From NCBI RefSeq assembly GCF_014842255.1, contig NZ_JACYVH010000007.1, forward strand, positions 99,190 to 160,800: a stretch of DNA of 61,611 nt, given 5' to 3'. The DNA is from Frigoribacterium sp. CFBP 13712 (GTDB lineage: Bacteria; Actinomycetota; Actinomycetes; Actinomycetales; Microbacteriaceae). Positions 17,582 to 25,693 of this stretch are shown here, in pieces. The first letter of the stretch is position 1. Every line of letters starts with the position of its first letter. The notes under the pieces are model-generated. The model was not told the DNA's origin. It searched no databases and saw only the letters and a program-made list of their open reading frames with translations. A program made the translations under genes and the position numbers.

Positions 17582-18303
17582 GACTCCTGGCGGCGGTGAC
17601 GACGCGCGACGAGCACGCCGGCGGCACCGAGCAGTCCGAGGGCGCCGAACGCGCCGGCGCCGATCAGGGCCGAGTCGCCGGTGGAGGCGTTCGCCGCGCC
17701 TCCTGCACCCGTGTCGACTCCACCGACCGGCACCTGGGTCAGCTGGCCGCGGACGACACCCGCCGCGAAGTCGGTCGTGTGCGAGTCGCCCGTGAAGCCG
17801 GCGGGGTTCGCCTCGATCTGCGCGAGCGTGAAGCCCTCGCCGGTGTCGGCGCCCGCATCGCTCGTCACGCCCGTGGTGAAGGGGCCCTGCAGGCAGCCGC
17901 TGCTGGTGCGCTCGCCCGAGCCGTCGTCGACGGGGTTCGGGAACGCGATGCGCGGCGGGCCGGACTTGCCCGCGGCGGCCTCGTGGATGTGCGTCGCGGT
18001 CTTGGCCGGGCTCATGTAGTCGCCCGTCACGCCCGAGAGCGTGATGTCGTAGCAGATGATGTTCTGATCGCTGTTGATGCGGAAGTCGAAGGTGCCGGTG
18101 GCGCCCTCCTGGCCGGGGGTCGCCACGCCGTCGTTGTTGATCACCTGGTCGGGCGTGGCCATCACCGTGAAGGCGCTGGTGAAGCTCGAGGGCTCGGCGA
18201 CCTCGGTCTCGGCGCTCGCCGGAGCGGCGGCGAACAGGGTGAGGGCGGCCGCGGCAGCGCCTCCGATGGTCAGGGTGCGGACGGAACGGTTCATCTTCGA
18301 CAT
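17578..18303 (-). CDS. Secreted CHRD-domain protein with C-terminal membrane anchor
   Basis: 241-aa exported protein. A signal peptide (residues 1-31) ends in AAPASA. A CHRD-type domain (about 38-190) contains CYDITLSGVTGDYMSPAKTATHIHEAAAGKSGPP and the ANPAGFTGDSHTTDFAAGVVRGQL ending, typified by THIHEA. The C-terminus has NASTG, a hydrophobic stretch (about 208-232) and RRHRRQES, the layout of a sortase substrate. A canonical LPXTG is absent. The ATG at 18303 overlaps the end of the exporter gene, and the stop touches the class F sortase start. The CHRD fold is known from chordin; its bacterial role is unclear. Confidence 0.87.
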   Translation of the reverse strand: MSKMNRSVRTLTIGGAAAAALTLFAAAPASAETEVAEPSSFTSAFTVMATPDQVINNDGVATPGQEGATGTFDFRINSDQNIICYDITLSGVTGDYMSPAKTATHIHEAAAGKSGPPRIAFPNPVDDGSGERTSSGCLQGPFTTGVTSDAGADTGEGFTLAQIEANPAGFTGDSHTTDFAAGVVRGQLTQVPVGGVDTGAGGAANASTGDSALIGAGAFGALGLLGAAGVLVARRHRRQES

Positions 18304-19343
18304 GCTTCCTCTGCCTCTCGCGGGGCGTGATCCGGTCGGACGACGCTTGTGGAGGGGCTTACGACGGCGAGATGCGGATCGTTCACGCGCGCGTCGATTT
18401 TCTTCGCGGGGGCGGTGGCGGCGTCGGGGGCGGCGGCGGCGACCGGGCGGTGGGCGCGGTCGAAGACCAGCACCAGGGCGACTCCGGAGGCGCACAGCAC
18501 GAACCCGACGATCGTCCAGCCGGTCAGCGGCTCGCCGAACATCGCCGTGCCCGCGAGGGCCGTCGTCGGTGCGACTAGGAAGAGCAGCGCGTTCAGCGCC
18601 GTGATGCCGACCCGGCGCAGCAGCCACCAGTAGAGGCTGTAGGCGACGAGGCTCGGCAGGGCCGCCGAAAGCAGGGCTGCCAGCCAGAACTGCGGGTCGG
18701 CCGGCGGCACGAGCGCGCCCGTCGCGACGGCGAGGACGATCAGGGCGGCCGCGCCGACGGACACGTGGATGGTCATGACCGTGAGCACGGGGAGGCGCGC
18801 CTCCGACCGGCGCTCGACGAACGTCCCGACGATGAGGCACGCCATGGCCAGCGCGGGCAGCAGATAAGCCGCCGCGGGGGCCGTCGAGCCGCCGAGCTGC
18901 GAGCCGACGACGGCCGCCACGCCGACCGCGCCGAGCGCCAGGCCCGCCCACTGGGCCCCCCGCACGCGCAGACCGAGCAGCGGCCCGACGAGCGTCGCGA
19001 CCACGAGCGGCTGCACGGCGTCGATCAGCGCCGTGGTGCCGGTGGCGATGCCCGAGCCGACGGCGGCGTAGACGAAGGCGCAGTAGCCGAACTGGGCGAA
19101 GAGGCCGATCACGGCCTGTCGGCGCAGCTCGACGCGGGGGAGCCCGCGGAAGGCGCCGGTCGCGGACGCCACGGCGAGCAGCACGACCGCCAGCGGAGCG
19201 AACCGCCAGACGAGCAGGGTCGCCGCGGGCACGTCGGCGGTGGCGATCTTGGCGATGACGAATCCGGAGCTCCACGAGGCGACGAACACCAGGGAGGCCA
19301 GCACGGTCACGACCGCACCGAGTACACCGATCTGTTTACTCAT
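18291..19343 (-). CDS. EamA/DMT-family transporter
   Basis: 350-aa membrane protein with ten spans in two EamA repeats of five (about residues 10-145 and 160-300). The repeat signature FVASWSSGFVIAKIA is near the start and LNALLFLVAPTTALAGTAMFGEPLT is in the second repeat. A 50-residue charged tail is unusual for the family. Family knowledge: drug/metabolite exporters of unknown substrate. The gene starts only 33 bp from the divergent TetR regulator. Twin palindromes at 19326-19335 and 19356-19365 bracket its start codon, so it is the likely TetR target. Confidence 0.9.
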   Translation of the reverse strand: MSKQIGVLGAVVTVLASLVFVASWSSGFVIAKIATADVPAATLLVWRFAPLAVVLLAVASATGAFRGLPRVELRRQAVIGLFAQFGYCAFVYAAVGSGIATGTTALIDAVQPLVVATLVGPLLGLRVRGAQWAGLALGAVGVAAVVGSQLGGSTAPAAAYLLPALAMACLIVGTFVERRSEARLPVLTVMTIHVSVGAAALIVLAVATGALVPPADPQFWLAALLSAALPSLVAYSLYWWLLRRVGITALNALLFLVAPTTALAGTAMFGEPLTGWTIVGFVLCASGVALVLVFDRAHRPVAAAAPDAATAPAKKIDARVNDPHLAVVSPSTSVVRPDHAPREAEEACRR

Positions 19344-19365
19344 GTCGTCGACTATACAGATCGGT
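19326..19365. promoter_or_regulatory. Twin TetR operators between the EamA transporter and tetR
   Basis: ACCGATCTGT (19326-19335) and its exact reverse complement ACAGATCGGT (19356-19365) are 30 bp apart centre to centre, three helical turns. Each is itself a near-palindrome ACNGATCNGT. One lies inside codons 3-6 of the transporter, the other 12 bp before the tetR start. Binding would shut both genes. Confidence 0.75.
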
Positions 19366-19376
19366 AGACTGACTGG

Positions 19377-20021
19377 GTGACCGGAACCGGAACGACCTCG
19401 CGCCTCCTGCTCGCCGACCCGCCCGTCGGGCTGCCCCCGCTGCCCGAGTTGACGCCCGGAGCCCGCCGCGTGCTGGACGCCGCCTCCCGCCTCTTCTACG
19501 AACGCGGCATCCACGCGGTCGGCGTCGACACGATCGCCGCCGAGGCCGGCGTCACGAAGAAGACCCTGTACGACCGCTTCGGATCGAAGGAGGCGCTGGT
19601 CGTCTCGTACCTGCGGCATCGCGACGAGAGATGGCGCGAGCACATCGCCGCGCAGCTCGCCCTCGTGCCCGAGCCCGGCGTCGACCGGGTGCTGGCCGTC
19701 TTCGACGCCACGATCCTGTGGGTGCCCGACAACGACCGGAAGGGCTGCAGCGCGATCAACGCCCGGGCCGAGATGGGGGTCGGGGGCGGCGAGAGCGACA
19801 TCGAGCTCGCCCTGCCCGAGGTGGTGCGGCAGAAGGCGTGGATGCTCGAGCTGTTCGTCGCCCTGTGCCGCGAGGCGGGGGTCGACGACCCCGACGGCAC
19901 GGCGCGGCTGCTCATGCTGCTGCACGAGGGCGGACTCGTCACCCTCGGCATGCGGACGTTCGCTTCGCCGTTCGCTGTGGCGCGGGCGGCGGCGGCCGAC
20001 GTGCTCGCGGCGCGGGTCTGA
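19377..20021 (+). CDS. TetR-family repressor
   Basis: 214-aa regulator. The N-terminal HTH lies at about residues 25-70 (VLDAASRLFYERGIHAVGVDTIAAEAGVTKKTLYDRFGSKEALV, with helix 3 GVTKKTLYDRFG). The C-terminal ligand domain has the family feature KGCSAINARAE. GTG at 19377 is the only start that keeps the whole HTH and sits right after the second operator, so the mRNA leader is very short. It is divergent from the EamA exporter, its probable target along with itself. Confidence 0.92.
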   Translation: MTGTGTTSRLLLADPPVGLPPLPELTPGARRVLDAASRLFYERGIHAVGVDTIAAEAGVTKKTLYDRFGSKEALVVSYLRHRDERWREHIAAQLALVPEPGVDRVLAVFDATILWVPDNDRKGCSAINARAEMGVGGGESDIELALPEVVRQKAWMLELFVALCREAGVDDPDGTARLLMLLHEGGLVTLGMRTFASPFAVARAAAADVLAARV

Positions 20022-20062
20022 GCGCTGCGCGCGCCCTGGGGCCGGGGCGCCCGCGGTGCGGG

Positions 20063-20366
20063 GTGGGCGGAAGCGGCCCTTCGTGGGGCGCGGAGGGGCG
20101 TCTTCTGGCCGACGTGGGCCGTGGGGGTCGGGGGCGTCGTGCACGGTGGGCGGAAGCGGCCCTTCGTCGCGTGCCGAGGGGCGTCTTCTGACCAACGTGG
20201 GCCGTGGGGGCTGGAGGTGGCCCGCACGGTGGGCGGAAGCGGCCCTTCGTCGCGTGCCGAGGGGCGTCTTCTGACCAACGTGGGCCGTGGGGGCCGGGGG
20301 TGTCGTGCAGGGTGGGCGGAAGCGGCCCTTCGTGGGGCGCGGAGGGGCATCTTCTGACCGACGTCG
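20063..20366. repeat. Tandem array of four 83-bp repeats
   Basis: GTGGGCGGAAGCGGCCCTTC begins units at 20063, 20146, 20229 and 20312, spaced exactly 83 bp. Each unit holds an imperfect palindrome (GGAAGCGGCCC against GGGGCGTCTTC around TCGTGGGGCGCGGA) and ends near TTCTGACCAACGTGGGC. Since 83 is not a multiple of 3, no frame is conserved. The apparent open frames through it are therefore not genes. This fills the 381-bp gap after tetR. Confidence 0.9.
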
Positions 20367-20402
20367 GCGGGTGAGGTCAAACCCTGCCCGGGGCGCAGCG
20401 GC

Positions 20403-20777
20403 TCAGCCGAGGACGACCGTCAGGGGCGCTGCGACGATGAACGAGACGGGCGGGACGAGGCAGACGCCGCCGATGATGCCGAGTGTCCTGCCGAAGCGCC
20501 CGGCGAGCGATCCGGCCAGGATCGCGAGCACGATGCTCGCAGGCAGCAGCACCCCGAGCGCCAGCCAGGCGACGTGCGCGACCGGGCTGTCCCAACCGAG
20601 CCAGGCGGTCTCGGATACGGCGGTCACGAGGCAGAGCACGAGGGCGGCGATCGAGAGGAGTCGACCCCGCGCCGTCCCCTCGAGCGAGGCCGGGCTGGCG
20701 ACGATCGGCTCACGCGACGGGAGCGCGGCGACCTCGGCTTCGGCCCGTGCCAGCTCCTCGCGATCGATGTCGTCCAT
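20403..20777 (-). CDS. Small membrane protein, 124 aa
   Basis: Unrecognised protein. A charged cytoplasmic-type N-terminus of about 40 residues (MDDIDREELARAEAEVAALP) is followed by three hydrophobic segments: about 42-60, 68-90 and 96-120. No conserved functional motif was seen. It lies between the two blocks of the 83-bp repeat family. ATG at 20777 is the only reasonable start. Confidence 0.7.
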   Translation of the reverse strand: MDDIDREELARAEAEVAALPSREPIVASPASLEGTARGRLLSIAALVLCLVTAVSETAWLGWDSPVAHVAWLALGVLLPASIVLAILAGSLAGRFGRTLGIIGGVCLVPPVSFIVAAPLTVVLG

Positions 20778-20921
20778 GGCGCGAATCTACCGCCGTCGAC
20801 GGCTCGATTCGGCGATGTGAACGGAAGCCCACCAGTACTGGGGTGTCGAGGTCAGCCGGCGGCGTGCTGGCCGGGCGGGTGGGGGCGTCTACGCCGGGCG
20901 AGGCCGGGGATGGCGTGCAGG

Positions 20922-21056
20922 GTGGGCGGAAGTGGCCCTTCGTGGGGCGCGGAGGGGCGTTTTCTGACCAACGTGGGCGGTGGGGGCGGGGACGGCGCGC
21001 AGGGTGGGCGGAAGTGGCCCTTCGTGGCGCGCGGAGGGGCGTTATCTGACCGACGT
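20922..21056. repeat. Two further copies of the 83-bp repeat family
   Basis: GTGGGCGGAAGTGGCCCTTC begins units at 20922 and 21004 (82-bp spacing). They share the GGAGGGGCGTTTTCTGACC right half with the array at 20063 but carry a T for C in GGAAGTGG. They occupy the gap between the small membrane protein and the epimerase-like gene. Confidence 0.88.
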
Positions 21057-21087
21057 GGAGCTGCGGGCGGGGCGGGGGAGGCGCGGG

Positions 21088-22239
21088 TCAGGTCGCGCGG
21101 GCGCCGAGCTCGGCGAGCAGGGTCGCGTGGTCGGCGCTCGACAGTCCGCTCGGCCGTGTGTCGGGGTCGGTCTGTCGGGACCTCCAGTCGAGGGCGTCGC
21201 GCAGAGTCTCGACGAGGAGGCGCGGCTCCAGCCCCAGAGACCGCGCCCGGACGGTCGACCGCGCGTTCATGCCGTGCCAGGCGCGGTCGGCGATCCAGAG
21301 CGGCATCGACCGCGGCCCCGCCCACTGGCCCACGCCCTGAGCCAGCAGCCACTCGGCCGGAGCCCGCACGATCGACGCATCGCTCGCCGCGGCCCGGCGT
21401 GCGGCCTCGAGATGCTCGTCGAACGAGACGACCTCGCCCAGCGCGTTCGCCACCCCGTTCGCGCCCTGCTCGACGCAGCGCACGAGCCAGTCGGCGAGAT
21501 CGCGCACGTCGAGCACCGCCGTGGGGAGGTCGGGTGCCTCCGGCGCGAGCACGATGCCGGGTTCGCCGGGCTCGCCGAGATCCCTGGCCTCGCCCTGCTC
21601 GCCGCGTTTGCGACGCTCGGCGGGCTCGCGACGCTCGGCGGGGGCCCCGGGTGCCGAGGAGGCGCGGGCCGGGTGCGCGAACCGCCAGACCCAGTGGTCG
21701 GTGCGGCCGGTCGGGTCGCCGGGGCCGCCGATCAGACCCGGGCGCACGATCAGCGACCGGTCGGGGCCGAAGGCGGCGAGGACGGCGTCTTCGCAGGCGG
21801 CCTTCGCGGGGCCGTAGTCGTCGGGGCCGTCCATCAGGTCGGCGGCGAGCGGCTCGACGCGCTCGGCCGTCTCGTCGGCGCCGAGTTCCGCGTCCGAAGC
21901 GTAGACGCTGGTCGTCGACACGAAGAGGTACCGGTCGGCGACCGGCTCGAGGGCGCGGACCGCTCGGCGCACATGACCGGGCTCGCGGGCGACGTCGATG
22001 ACGGCGTCCCAGCGAGCGGCGGCCCCGGCGGCCCCGGCGGCCCCGACGTCCCCGGCGGCCCCGATGAGGGCGGCACCGACGAGGGCGTCGTCGCGGTCGC
22101 GGTCGGCACGGACGAGCGTCGCGCCGTCGGGCACGTCCGTGCCGCGGGCGAGGCACATCACCTCGTGACCGGCGCCGATCGCTGTCGACGCGATGTGGCG
22201 GCCGAGCCACGCGGTGCCGCCGAGCACGAGGATCCTCAT
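21088..22239 (-). CDS. NAD(P)-dependent epimerase/reductase-like protein
   Basis: 383-aa extended-SDR protein. The dinucleotide-binding motif is at the start (MRILVLGGTAWLGRHIA), with RYLFVSTTSVYA and then DDYGPAKAACED giving the Ser and YxxxK catalytic elements. Two stretches look like recent low-complexity insertions: [15 protein letters not shown] near residue 65, and a charged Arg/Glu/Gly segment near residues 195-225 (PAERREPAERRKRGEQGEAR). The substrate is unknown; similar proteins are often annotated as isoflavone-reductase-like or sugar epimerases. The start is ATG at 22239. Confidence 0.85.
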   Translation of the reverse strand: MRILVLGGTAWLGRHIASTAIGAGHEVMCLARGTDVPDGATLVRADRDRDDALVGAALIGAAGDVGAAGAAGAAARWDAVIDVAREPGHVRRAVRALEPVADRYLFVSTTSVYASDAELGADETAERVEPLAADLMDGPDDYGPAKAACEDAVLAAFGPDRSLIVRPGLIGGPGDPTGRTDHWVWRFAHPARASSAPGAPAERREPAERRKRGEQGEARDLGEPGEPGIVLAPEAPDLPTAVLDVRDLADWLVRCVEQGANGVANALGEVVSFDEHLEAARRAAASDASIVRAPAEWLLAQGVGQWAGPRSMPLWIADRAWHGMNARSTVRARSLGLEPRLLVETLRDALDWRSRQTDPDTRPSGLSSADHATLLAELGARAT

Positions 22240-22318
22240 GCCCCGAGAGTGTCAGCCGAGGTCGTCATGAGGCGCGGGGTTCGCTCCGAGCGCACCGCGC
22301 GACGACGCGGTGTCCGAT

Positions 22319-22549
22319 TCACTTCGCGGGGTCGGCGGGCTTCGCCGGGTCGGCGGGGTCGGTCGGGTCGTCGCCGGTGGCGAGGAGCAGGTCCATGCGC
22401 AGCTCGCGCTCGCGCACGGACGACTGCAGGGCGCGGATCACCCAGAGCAGCGTGCGCACGAGCAGGACCCCGAGGACGACGGCGAACCCGAGGACGACGA
22501 CGTAGGTGAGCAGGACGACGATGGAGTACGTGCCGATCGAGTTCATCAT
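22319..22549 (-). CDS. Small membrane protein with repeated acidic tail, 76 aa
   Basis: One long N-terminal hydrophobic segment (about residues 8-38) is followed by a charged helix and a tail of DPTDPADPAKPADPAK, encoded by GGCGGGGTCGG-type repeats. The overall plan resembles small actinobacterial membrane proteins of unknown role. The start is ATG at 22549. Confidence 0.65.
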   Translation of the reverse strand: MMNSIGTYSIVVLLTYVVVLGFAVVLGVLLVRTLLWVIRALQSSVRERELRMDLLLATGDDPTDPADPAKPADPAK

Positions 22550-22616
22550 GAGTCGAGCCTACGAGCCTCGCCGACTGCGCACCTCGCCTGCACGGGGGAG
22601 CTGTCGACTGCGGGGG

Positions 22617-23135
22617 TCAGCCGGGGGTCGACGCGCTGTGGGCGGGTGCGGTCACCGCGGCGGCCTCGGCCTCGACGAGGGTGTGCCGCCGGGCGGTGGC
22701 GAGACGGTCGAGTGCGAGCGACCCCGCCCCGACGGCGATGCCCATCGCGGCGATGATCCAGCGCGGCCGGTCGATGCCCGCCCGCACGAGGGAGACGTGC
22801 AGGCGTTCGTCGAGCGCCTCGGTGGTGCGTGCGAGAGCGAGGACGACCCCTGCTGCCCCCGCCGCGCCTCCGGCAGCGATCTTCGGGTCGGAGAACGGCT
22901 CGCGGGTCAGTCCGCTGGCCATGCTCGCGCCCGCCAGCCCGGCGAGGGCCGCGTGGTACGCGACGCGGACGGCGGGCCCCGAGGAGGCGGGCCTCACGAA
23001 GCAGAGACCGACGCACCCGAGCACGACGCCCAGCTGCACCACCCGGTCGCGGCGCTCGGCTCGGCCGAAGAGGTCGTCGACGCCGTCGAGGTCGATGGTC
23101 GCGGGGCTGCTGTCGTCGCGGGCACGATCGGTCAT
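22617..23135 (-). CDS. Hypothetical membrane protein, 172 aa
   Basis: Four hydrophobic segments are visible: about 40-58 (VVQLGVVLGCVGLCFV), 65-85, 90-115 and 135-155. The C-terminus is Ala/Thr-rich. The pattern is that of a small integral membrane protein of unknown function. ATG 23135 is preferred because the upstream in-frame extension lacks a ribosome-binding site. Confidence 0.65.
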   Translation of the reverse strand: MTDRARDDSSPATIDLDGVDDLFGRAERRDRVVQLGVVLGCVGLCFVRPASSGPAVRVAYHAALAGLAGASMASGLTREPFSDPKIAAGGAAGAAGVVLALARTTEALDERLHVSLVRAGIDRPRWIIAAMGIAVGAGSLALDRLATARRHTLVEAEAAAVTAPAHSASTPG

Positions 23136-23265
23136 CGCCTCACTCTGCCAGGTCGACGCCCGCCCGGGAAGCACGAACCCGCCGAGCCCCCGTGGCGGGA
23201 GTCGGCGGGTTCGAGTCGTCGGTGGGTTCGAGTCACCGGCGGGCGTCAGCCGCGGGGGCGTCCGC

Positions 23266-23691
23266 TCAGCAGTCGGCCTTGGTGAAGGCGAGTGCGAGCT
23301 CGTCGCCGCCCTCGACCTCGTAGGTGTACTTCATGCCGATGTCGCGGTCGAGGATATCGCGGGTGGCCTCGGTGCCGCACAGCTGGGGGAGCACGGACTC
23401 CGAGAGGAGGTCTTCGGTGACGTTCTCGACTCCCTCGCCGGCCAGCGTGTAGTGGTAGTGGATCGCGTCGGACTCGGCGGTGATGTCGTCGAGCACCGTG
23501 ACCTGGTCGATCTGCTGTGGCAGGTCGTACTGCCCCTTCGCCTCTTCCACACTCTCGGCGATGACGTCCTCCTTGGAGTCGCCGGAGAACGCCTGGAACG
23601 CCATGCGCACTCCGAACGAGACGATCACGGCTACGACGATCGCCACCGCCGCCCCGATGATCCGATTGCGTGTCGATGCCTGAACGGCCAT
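23266..23691 (-). CDS. Membrane-anchored hypothetical protein, 141 aa
   Basis: A single N-terminal transmembrane helix (residues 11-33, IIGAAVAIVVAVIVSFGVRMAF) is followed by an acidic extracellular domain with two cysteines (QLCGTEA and the C-terminal KADC) that could form a disulfide. The family is not recognised. The start is ATG at 23691. Confidence 0.7.
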   Translation of the reverse strand: MAVQASTRNRIIGAAVAIVVAVIVSFGVRMAFQAFSGDSKEDVIAESVEEAKGQYDLPQQIDQVTVLDDITAESDAIHYHYTLAGEGVENVTEDLLSESVLPQLCGTEATRDILDRDIGMKYTYEVEGGDELALAFTKADC

Positions 23692-23888
23692 GTCTTCCCC
23701 CTGATCGCGCCGTCTCCGGCGACGTCTCAGCCGACCGGCCCGTGTGATCTCGGGCCCCGTCGGCGCCGGACCATCCGGCTCAGGGAGCCCCGCGACACGA
23801 CGCCGGTAGAACCCCCTGTCCGCACCCTAGCCAGTTCGCGAACGCCCGGGTGCGCGCGGAGGGTGCGCGCGCCTCCCCAACTCGGGGG

Positions 23889-24086
23889 TCAGTCTTCGGT
23901 GTCGCCGGCGTTCTCGGGTTCGGTCTTCGTCTCGTCCATGCGATCGCGGAGGTGGTCGGCCATGGCGCCGGCGCCCTCGTGCCCGTGGTCCTGCTCGACC
24001 TGCTCGATCAGCCCGCTGAGCTTCTCGTCGTTGGTCGCTTCGGTGGCGCCGTCCATGACGGGCTCGGTCTGCTTCTTCTCGGTCAT
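23889..24086 (-). CDS. Small acidic hydrophilic protein, 65 aa
   Basis: A 65-residue, very polar protein (MTEKKQTEPVMDGATEATND, ending ETKTEPENAGDTED) without hydrophobic segments, probably largely disordered. Similar short acidic proteins are common and uncharacterised in actinobacteria. Codon use fits the neighbours. ATG at 24086. The gap 23692-23888 shows nothing else. Confidence 0.55.
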   Translation of the reverse strand: MTEKKQTEPVMDGATEATNDEKLSGLIEQVEQDHGHEGAGAMADHLRDRMDETKTEPENAGDTED

Positions 24087-24178
24087 GGCTCGACGCTACG
24101 CCGTGGCCCTCAGGAGGCGCGCAGGAGTCCGCATCCCGCGGCCGGTGTTTCGCAGCCTCCAGCCGGTACTCTCCTCCC

Positions 24179-24283
24179 ATGAAGCGCACAGCAGACTCAT
24201 CGTCCTCGTCTTCCGACTGCCATAGTCCGGGCGCCCGGAAGACCCCGGGCACCACCCGGTCGATCGTCATCACGACCCGATGA
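24179..24283 (+). CDS. Possible 34-codon leaderless upstream ORF of the CorC-type gene
   Basis: ATG 24179 opens a 34-codon frame (MKRTADSSSSSSDCHSPG...) whose TGA overlaps the ATG of the downstream transporter (ATGA at 24280-24283). TACTCT six bases before the ATG fits a -10 box of a leaderless transcript. The frame contains the perfect palindrome CCGGGCGCCCGG. It could couple or gate translation of the transporter. Coding is unproven. Confidence 0.45.
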   Translation: MKRTADSSSSSSDCHSPGARKTPGTTRSIVITTR

Positions 24284-25689
24284 ACGGCGACCTCGTCCTC
24301 AACATCGTCCTGGTCGTCGTCTTCGTCCTCGTCGGAGGTGTGTTCGCGGCCACCGAGATGGCCCTGGTCACGCTGCGCGAGAGCCAGGTCAACGCCATCG
24401 CCGCCCGTGGCAAGCGCGGCGAGAAGGTCGCGGGTCTGGCCCGCGATCCGAACATGTTCCTCGCCGCCGTGCAGATCGGCGTCACGGTCGCCGGCTTCGC
24501 ATCGGCCGCCTACGGCGCATCGTCGATCGCGCCCTCGGTCACGCCCGTCCTGGTCTCGTGGGGGCTCGGCGAGCAGGCCGCCGCCACCGTGGCCACGATC
24601 GGCCTCACGCTGATCATCGCCTACCTCTCTCTCGTGCTCGGCGAGCTGGCCCCGAAGCGTCTGGCCATCCAGCGCAACGCGTCGTTCGCGTACGCCGTCG
24701 CCCCCGTGCTCGCGGTCTTCGCGGTGCTCATGCGCCCGGTGATCTGGCTGCTGTCGATCTCGACCAACCTCGTCGTGCGGATGCTGGGCGGCGATCCGCA
24801 CAAGACGGGCGAGGAGATGACGGAGGAGGAGCTCCGCGACATCGTCTCGAGCCACGAGGGTCTGCCCGACGACGAACGGCGGATCCTCGACGACGTGCTC
24901 TCGCTGCGTCATCGTCAGCTCAGCCAGGTCATGCGCCCGCGCCCCGAGGTCACGGCCGTCGACGGCACGGGCACGGTCAGCGACGCCGCCACCGAGGTGC
25001 ACGACCGCCCGTACTCGCGGTATCCCGTCATCGACCGGTCCATCGACGACATCATCGGGTTCGTGCACGTGCGCGACCTCTTCGAGGCGATCACCAAGGA
25101 CCCGAGCACGCCCGTGCGCGACATCGTGCGCGACATCTCGTATCTGCCGGCCACGGCGCGCGTGCTGCCCACCCTGACCTCGATGCGGGCAGGCGGCCAC
25201 CACATCGCCGTCATCATCGACGAATACGGCGGAACCGACGGCATCGTCACGCTGGAGGACCTGGTCGAGGAGGTCGTCGGCGAGATCTTCGACGAGTACG
25301 ACACCGAGTCGGCGGCGGAGGACCTCGACGCCGGCGGCGGCACGGTCGACGGTCGGCTGAACTTCCAGGACTTCGAGGAGGCCACGGGTATCCACCTGCC
25401 CGACAGCGCCTCCGACACGGTCGCCGGGTTCGTCATCGAGAGCCTGGGTCGTCTGGCCCGGGTGGGCGACGTCGTCGAGATCGACGGCGCACGCCTGCAG
25501 GTGACGGTGATGGACCGCCGACGCATCTCCGAGCTGCTGGTCATCCCCGACGAGATCGACGGCGATGGCGACGTCGAGCACATCGAGCTGGCGGGCGCCC
25601 CGAGGACGGCCACGGCTTCGGCCGCGGCCACGTCTTCGTCCGCCGCTTCGTCCGCTGACGATGAAGCGGATCGGGGTCGGGCCGTCTGA
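24280..25689 (+). CDS. CNNM/CorC-type hemolysin-family transporter
   Basis: 469-aa membrane protein. Residues 1-180 are a DUF21/CNNM domain with four spans (GGVFAATEMALVTLRESQ, VGELAPK-like LGELAPKRLAI). Two CBS domains follow at about 205-330, with MRPRPEVTAVD and YSRYPVIDRSIDDIIGFVHVRDL. The CorC-type C-terminal domain contains DEYGGTDGIVTLEDLVEEVVGEI. A 40-residue Ala/Ser tail ends the chain. Family knowledge: magnesium and/or cobalt transport, homologue of MpfA. It is preceded by an overlapping short ORF and followed by a hairpin at 25729-25757. Confidence 0.92.
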   Translation: MNGDLVLNIVLVVVFVLVGGVFAATEMALVTLRESQVNAIAARGKRGEKVAGLARDPNMFLAAVQIGVTVAGFASAAYGASSIAPSVTPVLVSWGLGEQAAATVATIGLTLIIAYLSLVLGELAPKRLAIQRNASFAYAVAPVLAVFAVLMRPVIWLLSISTNLVVRMLGGDPHKTGEEMTEEELRDIVSSHEGLPDDERRILDDVLSLRHRQLSQVMRPRPEVTAVDGTGTVSDAATEVHDRPYSRYPVIDRSIDDIIGFVHVRDLFEAITKDPSTPVRDIVRDISYLPATARVLPTLTSMRAGGHHIAVIIDEYGGTDGIVTLEDLVEEVVGEIFDEYDTESAAEDLDAGGGTVDGRLNFQDFEEATGIHLPDSASDTVAGFVIESLGRLARVGDVVEIDGARLQVTVMDRRRISELLVIPDEIDGDGDVEHIELAGAPRTATASAAATSSSAASSADDEADRGRAV

Positions 25690-25693
25690 CCCG

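Noticed and set aside
18327-18604. Gly-rich plus-strand frames opposite the EamA tail
   Set aside because: Antisense shadow of the charged C-terminal tail of the transporter; no start signal or motif.
20056-20380. Open frames of about 70-300 codons on both strands rich in Gly, Arg and Pro across the 83-bp repeats
   Set aside because: The unit length of 83 bp shifts frame in every copy, the peptides have no family character, and the repeats explain the open frames.
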